Shown: piece by piece, positions 27,401 through 36,982 of the stretch | Position numbering within the stretch: position 1 is the stretch's first letter | Layout of the letters: every line of letters begins with the position of its first letter | From: Tyto alba | Lineage: Eukaryota; Chordata; Aves; Strigiformes; Tytonidae | Assembly (NCBI RefSeq): GCF_018691265.1 | Contig: NW_024881313.1 | Coordinates: 33,597,518-33,661,517 of the forward strand | Length of the DNA stretch: 64,000 bases | Reading direction: 5' to 3' | The notes under the pieces: generated by a model | Seen by the model: the letters and a program-made list of their open reading frames with translations, nothing else | What the model was told of the DNA's origin: nothing | Database searches by the model: none | Position numbers and translations under genes: made by a program

Positions 27401-29691
27401 TACTTGTCCATCTCCAGCTTCTGCTCCATTAAATCTCAGCCTGTGCCCATGATCTTGCTGCACACCACACAACACAGCCTGTAACATTGTGAGCTGCTGT
27501 CTTCTCCTGGACAGAAATACTGACATTTCACAGTGAAACTCAAGGTCCTCTGCAACTCTTCCTACTCCTGCTGTGGCTTTGCAGTTTTTAACATGGTACC
27601 ATGTTGCAACTTTATTTTACGTTGTCTAACCATTTTGTTCTTTCAATCCCAAATCCATAGAGAAAATACTGCTCCTGTTGTGGCTGGAATTTAACTGTGG
27701 GTCATAGTTTACTGTTTTGAGTTCTGGCCATACCTCAAGGTATGACTGGAGCAGAGGGTCACTGGTTGCTAACTATTTGTTGGAACATTTAGTCTGGTAT
27801 GTGGGCCTTACTCCTTGCTTTGTGTAGCCAGATTACTTAAATAAAATTTTAAAAAGCTGATATCAGATTTTAGTTGGTAGGAAACAAATTACTCTTTCTT
27901 CAGCTGGAAATCCTAGCAGAAGCTGTACTTGGATAGAGAAAGTTTTCAGTGTGAAAGCACAGGAGCTAAACTGCCCACATCTAGTGATAACCAGTTCATA
28001 TCTAAGATGTTGTATAAAGTTTTGAAACCTGCCTAACATTTGTAGAGATTTCACCATTCCCAAGGATGAGGAAAGCATTTCTGAAAATTCCCTTTTTCTT
28101 CTTTATTTGCCTTAAAACTTTGGCAAGCAAATTAAATGTCTTGTGGAAGATAAAAAAATATGTTTGCATATTTATAAAGGATTATGCCAAAACCAATCCA
28201 GCCAAATAATCTGTAACCTGATTCTTCAGGTCACAAAAAGATGTCAAGTGCTAGTTGTGTAATTTACTGTGTGCCATTGCTGTAGGAACTGACACGAATC
28301 ACTATATGCTAACCCAGAGGAAATTAAAAAAAAAAAACAAAACCCAAACAAACAAAAAAACCCAAACAAACAAAAAAAAACCCACACCACAAAGGTGCAT
28401 TTCTTGCTTTCTGTTTTATCCATAGACTTGCAAGCTAGTAACCACATTTTGTTTTCATAATGCTTTTCTCCTTGAAGACAAATAAATTCTTGCATTTCTT
28501 TGCTAGGTGTGTTCATATATAAAGATTAAGGATGGAAAGACACCGTGGTTTTGACAGGTGCTGATCGTATTTGGCCACAGAATATCCTGGCACACCAGCA
28601 CTTTTCCAAATGGTTGTCTTTGTGCTCACCAGTGCTAAAATAGAGACATGGAATTGATTTTCCAAGGAAATGGCAAAATGGACTGAACAATTTGTGAACT
28701 ATTTGGAAGCAATGAGCGTGACTGTTGTTTTTATTGTCTCAAAAGGATTCAGATTATAACATGCTGGAAGTGAAATATGGTAGCTGTAGAAACAAAACAT
28801 CCATGAGGATGAGAACACACCTACTTATTGCAAATCTTCATAGAGATTTTAGCCTTCAATATTACTTGAGCTGATGTTTGCCACATCGATTTATTACCCT
28901 CCCCGAAAGCATTTTTGGCAAGTTCCTCTTATGTTGTCATCACATTATCCTTAAAAAGGAAAAGGTATCACTAAAAATTGAAGTGCTTTAAAAAGATGCT
29001 TTATGACAATCTTTTATAAACTACAGACATCTAAGTAATGCATATGTTTAATTGCAACTAATAAGAACCAGAAAAGTTTAGCAATCAGGAGGGATTTTTC
29101 CCTTAACTCACTTTGAAGACAAATTCTCCATTGACAGATCCTGTGAGAGCAGAAATGATAAATGCTGAGCTGAAGACATTTTTCTCTTTAGCTTTGTAGT
29201 TTGGGATGTTTGAAATATGAGAGACAAAGCAATATCCTCAGTGTATTAGATGATAAATTTTCCAGTAGCCAAATATAACTGAGAAGACTGTGTGATGCTG
29301 CACTGACCACAGGAGAGAGAATAAACAAAAAGGTGCATAGTCCTGTAGCTAATCAGGTCTCAGGATATTTGGTCCCAGCTCTTACATAGAGTCTTTACAT
29401 GTGACCTTGGATTAAGTACCTGGGATAAAGTTTTCCAACATTCAGATCCTTGCAGACCTTAAATCAGTGGAGTGAAATAGATAAATTAGTTTCAAAAATA
29501 CATCAACAAAAGTTAGAGAATATAAGTTCCTAGACTTAGACAATTTGCAGAATTGTCACATTTAATCTCCTTGTTCATACTACCACCTATAGCTCTATCT
29601 TCTATATCTGTAATATCTACTTGTACAATGAGGTCCCCTCATCAGAGCAGGTGATTGAACAGGGACAAATGAAATGAGGTGGTGGTCCTGC
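21477..29691. other. Non-coding unique DNA
   Basis: No gene, RNA gene or clear mobile element. Contains a short (TTTA)n stretch near 22966-22981 and an A-rich repeat at 28.3 kb. Reading frames reach 120 codons (23484-23846 plus) without recognisable content. The segment around 26140-26360 has a mix of homeodomain-type words and low repeat content that could mark a regulatory element. This is impression only. Confidence 0.6.
28321..28383. repeat. A-rich (CAAA)n-type simple repeat
   Basis: About 60 bases of A with short C interruptions (AAACCC and CAAACAAA units). It is a compound low-complexity tract. Confidence 0.9.
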
Positions 29692-29826
29692 TCTGTTGTC
29701 CTGGGTTGAGTGAGTGGTGGAGATTTTTGGTGGCAGGGGAGGGGGCTATCAGGGCGGCCCCCTGTGAGAAGCTTCTCGAAGCTCCCCCAGCTCCACGTCA
29801 GCTCCACTTCTGTTTGGGAAATTGAG

Positions 29827-29860
29827 CCAATCAGCTGCACCTCTGCGATAACGTATTTAA
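29827..29860 (+). promoter_or_regulatory. LTR core promoter (CCAAT and TATA-like boxes)
   Basis: CCAAT at 29827-29831 and TATTTAA at 29854-29860, the expected spacing for an LTR U3 promoter. Both boxes are intact, and the same pair is found in copy 1. Transcription would run towards higher coordinates. No recognised gene lies downstream in this window. Confidence 0.68.
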
Positions 29861-30572
29861 GAAGAGACGTGGTGATGGGCAGTGGGACTTGTGAGGAGTA
29901 GTTGTGGCAGCTGCATGAACACCAAGGTCAGTGGAGGAACGGAGGAAGAAAGGAGGGGGGAGGTGTGCCGGAGCAGAGACCCTCCTGTATCCTGTGGTGA
30001 GACGGCAGGGCGGCCCCCCCTGCCACCCATGAAGATCTACGGTGGAGCAGACATTGATTTATGGCCTGTTGCTCCTGCTCGATAATCAAGGTTCTGTGCC
30101 CAAAGAAGGCCGGGGTCTCATGGGAAAAGGCAGCTCCGCTGCTGTAATTCAGCGCTGGGAGGATTGCAGCATGCGGGGGAGTCCCACGCTGGAGCAGCTC
30201 AGGAAGGGCTGCAGCCGTGGGAGGGAATCCAGTCGGAGGAAGTTAGTGACCCATGACGGAGCAGTGTGGGGAACGCTGCGGCCCATGGGAGGAACTCATG
30301 TCGGAGAAAGTTTGTGGAGGACTGTCTCCTGTGAGAGGGGGACCACGATGGAGCAGGAGGAACAAGTTTCGGACACTCTCCTCACTGAAGATGGAGAAAG
30401 TGGCAGCGTTGACTGCACCCCCTATTCCCTGCCCCTGCGCCACTGGGGGAGGAGGTAGAGATATCGGGAGCAGAGCTGAGCCCGGGAAGAAGGGAGGGGT
30501 GGGGGGAAGGTGTTCTCAAGATGTGGCAATGCTTCTCACTGTCCTTCTCTGTTATGTGTTGTTAGTGTCTGT

Positions 30573-30578
30573 AATAAA
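30573..30578 (+). terminator. LTR polyadenylation signal AATAAA
   Basis: A canonical AATAAA followed by a T-rich stretch inside LTR copy 2, matching the normal R/U5 arrangement. The aligned site in copy 1 (about 12642-12647 on the minus strand) has lost the central T and is a run of A. Confidence 0.65.
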
Positions 30579-30772
30579 TGTATGTTCTTTTTTTCTTCCC
30601 CTAACGAGTCTGCCTTTTGCTCGTGATCATAAAAGTGGGGATTTTTCCCCATCCCAGTCCTATCTTGAACCCCAAGCCTGGCTCTCTGTCCCTTCTCATT
30701 GCCGGAGGGGAAGGGAGAGAGAGCTGCTGCATTGTGGTTGGCTGCCAACCAGGCCTAAACCGCGACATCTGT

Positions 30773-33700
30773 GTATTACTCTATGCACTAACTGTGCAGC
30801 AACACAATTCTGTGAGGACTGGAGTCTCATTTCCCATCTTGTCTTGTGTGTGCCTCGCTTGGTCTTAAAGAAAGTGCAAACCCTGACTCAGAAATTCTTA
30901 TGGTTGGAGTACAGAAAAGGTCTCTTCCCCTCACTTTCCTCTCAGTTTGGCACTTCTTCAGTTTGTGATCTCTGATACTCAATACCATGGGACTTGAGGC
31001 TGCAGACTTTAACTTGTATGGGGCAATTACAGACTTCATCTTGGTGCCAGTTTCCACAAAACCTTTTGGAATTTTATTATTCTTGCTACTTTGTCATTTC
31101 TCACTAATTTGACTGAAACCGGGCAATGTTTCAAAAATTATTACACACATACACACACACTTGTATGCCTTGTTATGCCTCAGGAGAGCAATCTAAATAA
31201 TAATAATAACAATAATAAGCAGAAGTATCCAAAGGAGGAATACTTTCAGAACAAGGAAAGTTGGAAGAAGGAAACAATCACGCTAATGTAAGTGTTCTGC
31301 CATAAACTGATGAAATTGCAAAACAGCAAAGCAACACTGGTCACTTGGGGCGGGGCGTGTTTGATAAATATGAATTTGTTCTCTGTGACTAAGAGAGAAA
31401 GATACAAAGAAAATCAGACTTCTAATTCTTATTCCATTTGGACGGGTCTAATAAATCAAAATGATGTATGTTTTGTCAACTGACATCAAGATACTTGGGG
31501 ATTTTCTTGGGAGGTCATGATAGCATAGTATAAGAATAAAGGATGTGAAGCATAAAATCCTTTCTAACTACATTCAGATTATCAACTATAGTATCTCTAA
31601 CCATTTCAGGACGTTGAAAAAGCAAAACAAATGCCACATTCTCAAAATGGCAAACAAACAAACAAAACATGAAACTCTTCCAGGCTGTGTGGCTGAGCTA
31701 TAGATGTTCAGCAGGATAACAGATACAAATTGATTGCAGAGGTCAACAGAAGATCTTGATCAGGGAAACAGGTCATACACAGCACTGTCCTGAATGGCAA
31801 CACTTATGTAAAAGTATCTGATCTTGATATTGAAAAAGGCAGTGACAAAACTTCAAAGGATGCAGGACTTCAGAGAAAGCAGAACTGAAGCCAACATTAC
31901 GCAAGGCATCAAATTCATTTTTAATAAATTGTTTGTGGATCAATCACTCTCAGATTTAAGTTGTCACCAGTGCAACACCCACTGCAACAGTGATTCAGAT
32001 GTTCTACAACAGCTATGATTCCTAGAGAAAGCACAAATTCAGTGTGCTTTATAGTGACCAAAATAGAGTTCTTTATGCCATAGAGGAATAACTGCACATT
32101 CTTCTGAGAACTACATAAATATCAATTATTCTGTCTATGAGTAGAGCCACAGAAGCTATTTCTTGTATGTAGGATCCCACAACAGTATCCTAAGTGGGGG
32201 GAAAATGTCCTCTTATTTATTTTAAAATGAAAGAAATAATGAGCCACTGTAATAAAATTCTGGCCCAGGAACGTACCTGGTTAGCAGTGATGTGGTCAAA
32301 CTAAGATCTGGAGTTAAAACCAGGTTAACAGATGACCCCATTTTAACCTTCACTTGTTGCAATCCATGCTGTACAGCTGTCCTGCTTCCCAGTCTGAGCA
32401 GGCTGCTGGCAAATAACAAAGAATAATCTCCAGCCTGCCATGAAAATTCAACACATTTGCAAAAAGAAGAATTCATAGATGACTGTGCTTCCAGGACCTG
32501 GAATCACTCTCACTTATATCCAAAGCAAGACTCTTACTGGCTCACTGCAAACAAAATAAAAGGTAAATAAGAGCTCAAGTTTAACGTGCCTATCATCCAC
32601 GAAGCTATTATTGGGGCTGTTGGGATGGAAGTTGTCTGTGTTGTCAAGAGATGGTAGCTGTAGGGAGCCCAGAAGCATACAAGAGGGACACATCCCCCAA
32701 CACATCTGCTCTTTGGTTTTGTTGCAGTGACTTGCTGTGTGTGAACTGTAATAGTGGAGCTGGCCATTAATTTCCAAATAACTTTAATTCTTTATTTCTT
32801 TATTTCTTCAATGACACAATGGCTCCTCATAATGAGTGAGGAAAAGGAGGAAGAGGAAGGCTGCAGAGGAATTAATGGAATAGGAGAGTTCTTCCTAGGG
32901 AATACAAGATTAATTTATATTTTCTGATGGGGACTTCAGAACAAAGTACTTCCTTGTGAATCTATATTTTGTAATACTGACACTTCCAAACAGCATGTTT
33001 ATTTTCATAGAAACTGTGAAAAAAATCCTTTCCAGAATTTTTGAATCAACATTTTTCAGAAATTGTGCATTTCTGAAACACAAGCTTGGTTGATTTTGAG
33101 GTGCAAGCAGATATTAGTACATTGACATCTCCTTCAGTATGGAATTTCCCTTCTCCGAATAGTTCTGGTTTAAAACATTTCTGTCCCTTCTTCTTCTACC
33201 CTTGCAAATACAAATGGAAATGTGAACTCAGCTACAGAAAACTTTTGTTCCTGTCATGGCTGTTCATGATAAAACCCAGTAGAAGAAACAAATAAAATAA
33301 AACATTTTTTTTTTTCAAAAAAATGTTCACTTAATATTTCCTCTTACACAGTTGTGTCAAATCTGTTGCACCCGTACGTGACAACCATTCATATGGCACC
33401 TCAAAGGGAGGTTAATTTGATGTGAACACTCTCAAAAGTTATTTTCAAAGGCAAATTCTGTTTCTTTTTAAGATACAAGACACACACACAAAAAAAACTC
33501 AGGACTCTCTGATTCCCCATGACATACCTCTGTAAATACTCCCACAGTGTAAATAAATCTAAGTAACTCTGTCTTTGAGAGACTTTGGTTTTTTAGCTTA
33601 AGAAATCCCTGCCACAAAAGTAAGCTTATGCAATGGCTAAATTCTGGCTGGTGCTGAGCACTGTCACTCTCATCTGACAAAGCACATAAACATATGCATA

Positions 33701-34054
33701 ACTTCAAACATGGCAGTAATCATACTTCCCAACTAAGGCTCAGGCTGAAGTGATTCTGAGATCAAGATCAAGTGCTGAGCACCTATCAAAGCAAAGTCCC
33801 AAGCTACGCTGGGCCTTAATTTCTTTCCAAGTTACTGCCCTGAGATTAATGAGCTAAGGGATACATTTTTCCAGGCAGCTATTTTGCCTTGGCAATCTCC
33901 TATTGGAAGTATCAAGAATTTGCACCCCAAAGACATTTGGGTGGTTTAGACAATACTGTATACCTCCAAGTCCTCTGTGATCCTTTCTACATCTCTTGGC
34001 AATTTATAATCCAAGATATCCTTAATTTGACTGTTAGGGTCTAGAAGAGAGGTC
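30773..34054. other. Non-coding unique DNA
   Basis: No supported gene. It holds a short CA repeat and an AAT/AAC repeat near 31.15-31.22 kb and an A/T run near 33303-33327. Frames of 60-87 codons are unremarkable. Confidence 0.65.
31143..31218. repeat. Short CA and AAT microsatellites
   Basis: A (CA)n stretch at about 31143-31160 and an (AAT)n stretch with one AAC interruption at about 31195-31218, separated by unique sequence. Both are short. Confidence 0.8.
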
Positions 34055-34235
34055 TATAGGAAAGTTCAGATTTGGAAAGGATCTCTGCAAGTTTATCTGG
34101 TCGAATCCTCTGCACAAAGGGAGTCTCCTTCAAAGTTATATGCGGTTCCTTAAAGTCTTGTCCAGGTAGGTTTTGAATATCTCCAAGGATGGAGAGTCTG
34201 AAACCTTTCTGAGTCCCTGCTCCAGTGCATTGCCC
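34055..34235 (-). mobile_element. CR1 LINE 3' end, degraded
   Basis: The plus strand reads like the reverse complement of a CR1 tail: a 'ttggaaaggatctctgcaag' type word, then 'tctggtcgaatcctctg', then 'ccaaggatggagagtctgaa' and 'ctgctccagtgcattgcccc'. These are in the expected order for a CR1 3' end in minus orientation. It is short, strongly diverged and has no coding part. The boundary beyond 34235 is uncertain. Confidence 0.72.
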
Positions 34236-36000
34236 CTTATAAGCTTAGTCTTCATACTTTTGGCCCTGACTTACTTTAAGGCCCCACTACAGGACTCTCT
34301 TCTGCCTTTTAACATCTTTTTTGCACTGGCAGGTCTTATCCCAGGGACTGTGGATCAATTCCCTCTAGAAGTCTGTAAACTTCAGGAAGATCATACTGTG
34401 CCTTGTTTCCTTCCTGTACCCAGCATGGGTGGTGCCCAGGTGAACACCAAGACCATCAGCACTGCACACTGGTTACACCCATACATGGTTCTTTCTCTCC
34501 ATCTCTCTGCCGGCAGTGTGCTCATATGTCTGCTCATCCGTAGAGCAGAAAGTACCTCAAATTATTCAACATTTACTGTGCAGTGAGAACAAACACAGAG
34601 GGGAGGGTGAGATGTTGTTGTGTAGTCATACAGGCCACCATGTAGCCATGTACTCATGGTGAAGGAGCGGTCATGACCTCAGACCCCACTGAACAGGGTT
34701 CAACAGCATCGTATTTTCCAAGGGTAGGAGTGAATATGAATGCTTTCCAGGGAACAGCTCTTAAACCTGTCCATACTGCTATTCACAGTATCTTCAGGTC
34801 TAGAGGTTGCTGAGTTACTAAAAAAGAAAGGGAGGAGAAAATAAAGAATATATGAATTATCCTTCAAACACAGTTTCAGAGAATGATTTCATATACTTTG
34901 AACATCGACTCCTTCTTAATTAATTCTTCATATTAATTTCTTCAAATGAAAGATATTCATTCAGTGTCTGGATTTATCCTGTTTTTTTTTTTTTTTGAAA
35001 CTGTGACTTGTCTGCCAGTTCAGTATTCCTGAAATATATGAAATCAAAATAGCTTTGAAACAAATAAAAGGTGATCTGAACCTGATCAGTACATCCAGCT
35101 GGACACAGACTGTGAGATGAGAATGTTTTCACTATTAATACCAACTCCAGTATATGACTTTGATTCAGTTTGATATCTGGGTGGAAATGACTGTCTTGTA
35201 TAGAGGACAAGTCCTGAGGTGGACCCCAGAAGGTCTTCTGCAGGCCGACAAAAGACTCCCAGTGTCACCTGAACTGATTCATTTATGGTTCTCCTCCAGT
35301 GTCCACATGTAATCTATGGAAAATATTGATGTCTGTACCCCATCTGTTTCCTTAGCAACTTCCCTACATGGAGGTCTGTTCCCCTACACAGGACTCCCGT
35401 GAGCTTCGTAACTTCATCCCTTCCTTGCCATCCACCTCTTCTGTCCTGAGAGTGCTTCCTGCTCAATAATTTTGAAACCTCACCCATCAGGATTTAAGCC
35501 AATCTCCTGTGATTAGAGGCCAGTATGGGGAAGTAAATAATCCTGTCTGTATCCTGCCAAGCTCTTTGGCTTCAGTCTGAACTACTTCCTATGGGTCGGT
35601 GTCAGAAACAGGGTACTAGACAAGGTGGATTTCAGGTCTGTTTTCAGGTGGCAGGGTTCCTATATTCCCTGAACTACATGATTTGCCTTTTTTTCCTAAG
35701 ATCAGGGGACTTTGGGACATAGAAAACATCTTATGAGGTTTATAAAACGCTGTGTAAGTTTTAGCTAGAGATTTATCCCACTAAGCAATAATGGCAAAGC
35801 ACTCTGTATGAAATCTAAGCTTTTAGAGATAAGGGGTTTTATTTTAGAATCTGTACTCTCCTTACAAATCCAAAAGCTCATATAATGAAATAGAAAATAG
35901 AAAAAGTTTCTTGACGGTGAGCCAAAACCTACAGTCTTAAAAGTCCATTTTCAGATAAGACATATTTCCTACATTTGGTGACATTTGATTGGGATAGTTA
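34236..36000. other. Non-coding unique DNA
   Basis: No gene and no recognised mobile element apart from a T run near 34981-34996. The 137-codon plus-strand frame that ends at 34586 starts inside the CR1 tail and has no recognisable domain. Confidence 0.6.
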
Positions 36001-36070
36001 TTATTATTTATTTTTACAGCACCAAGAAGTGTGTTCAGTGCTTGAAAAGGAGCAAAATCAGAACAAATAG
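36001..36070. repeat. Possible very old amniote retroposon fragment
   Basis: A stretch with TTATTATTTATTTTTACAGC, then 'gtgttcagtgctt' and 'agaacaaatag'. It resembles the 'tatttgtattacagcacc...gtgctaggtgctttacaa' pattern of an ancient interspersed repeat found in turtles, crocodiles and birds. I cannot name the family, and the match could be chance. Confidence 0.35.
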
Positions 36071-36172
36071 TTTAACTAAGAAGATAATTTGATCCATGGA
36101 TAGGAGCTAATGCCCACCTTAAATGATGTCAGGCTATTATTCAACCTTTGTTAAGTTTGAAATATGTTTTCT

Positions 36173-36977
36173 TGTATTGGGTTTGGGTGGCAAGGTTTTG
36201 GCAGCTGGACCAGAGATTCCCCTGCAGCCTATGGTGAGGACCATGGTGAGGCAGGCTGTCCCTTGAAGTCCATGGAGGTCCACAGTGGAGCAGATACCCA
36301 CCTGCAGCCTGTGGAGGACCCCACGCAGGAGCAAGTAGATGAGCCTGAAGGAGGCTGTGACCCTGTGGGAAGCCCATGCTGGAGCAGGCTCCTGGCAGGA
36401 CCTGTGACCCCATGGAGGAAACATACTGGAGCAGTCTGCTCCTGAAAGATGAACCTCGTGGGAGGGACCCACGTTGGAGCAGTTCGTAAAGAGCTGCAGC
36501 CCATGGGAAGGACTCATATTGAAGTTCATGGAGGACTGTCTTGCACAGGAGTGACCCCATGCTGGAGCAGGATGGGGAGGCGCAGTCTGAGGACGCCTCC
36601 CCCTGAGGAGGAAGGAGTCTCAAAGACAACATAAGATGAACTGACAGTCAACACCTCACCTCTATGAATCACATATTTAAACACATCCCTGTTCCTTCTT
36701 CACTGACCTTGGTGTCTGCAGAGTTGTTTCTCTCACATATTCTCACTTCTTTCTCTGGCTGCAGTTGTGCAGGTTTTTTCTTCCCCTTCTTAAATATGTT
36801 ATCTGAGAGGCGCTACCACCATCGCTGATGGGCTCAGACTTGGCCAGCGGTGGGTCCATCTTGGAGCCAGCTGGCACTGGCTCTATAGGACACAGGGGAA
36901 GCTTCTAACAGCTTCTCACAGAAGCCACCCCAATAGCCTGCCCAGCTACCAAAACCTTGCCACTCAAACCCAATACA
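36173..36977. mobile_element. Rearranged LTR element with inverted 5' ends
   Basis: An 805-bp element derived from an LTR subfamily related to copies 1 and 2. It begins TGTATTGGG and ends CCCAATACA, and its outer 36 bases (36173-36208 and 36942-36977) are inverted copies matching at 34 of 36 positions. After the first 36 bases the plus strand jumps to the LTR middle, about 36209-36652, with repeated TGGAGCAG words. Then comes an unassigned stretch of about 40 bases. From about 36691 to the end the sequence is the reverse complement of the LTR 5' third, including the TTAAATA box (36790-36796) and the 'accttggtgtctgcagag' word. The LTR's own 3' end is absent. Flanks are TTTCT (36168-36172) and TTACT (36978-36982), a 4/5 match for a 5-bp target duplication. 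Frames of up to 163 codons reflect the GC-rich repeated units. Confidence 0.85.
36790..36796 (-). promoter_or_regulatory. Inverted LTR TATA-like box
   Basis: TATTTAA on the minus strand, the counterpart of the box in the two solo LTRs. The CCAAT box expected upstream is changed to CCCAT here. Because this segment is inverted, transcription from it would run inwards, antisense to the LTR middle part. Activity is unknown. Confidence 0.5.
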
Positions 36978-36982
36978 TTACT

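Larger units (their letters stand above)
29697..30767 (+). mobile_element. Solo LTR of an endogenous retrovirus (copy 2)
   Basis: A complete 1,071-bp solo LTR, beginning TGTCCTGGG and ending GCGACA. It is flanked by an exact 5-bp target duplication, TCTGT, at 29692-29696 and 30768-30772. It is the same family as copy 1 but on the opposite strand. It keeps a CCAAT box, a TATTTAA box and an intact AATAAA at 30573, about 720 bases after the TATA box, which implies a long R region. Many CpGs that have become TG or CA in copy 1 are still CG here. Two overlapping frames are open: 138 codons (30042-30458) and 240 codons (30253-30975); the second runs about 200 bases beyond the LTR into flanking DNA. 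No viral gene is present. A class III (ERVL-type) origin is plausible from the 5-bp duplication but unproven. Confidence 0.93.

Noticed and set aside
13529..29696. Interval between the two opposed LTRs as a retroviral internal region
   Set aside because: The LTRs are in opposite orientation with different target duplications, and no gag, pol or env sequence lies between them.
30253..30975. 240-codon frame as a host gene
   Set aside because: Most of it is LTR sequence and the last part runs into unique flanking DNA, so it is a chance continuation. The LTR part is reported as a finding only.
36137..36632. Frames of 130 and 163 codons on the minus strand
   Set aside because: They lie inside the LTR-derived element and come from its GC-rich repeated units; no viral or host protein is recognisable.
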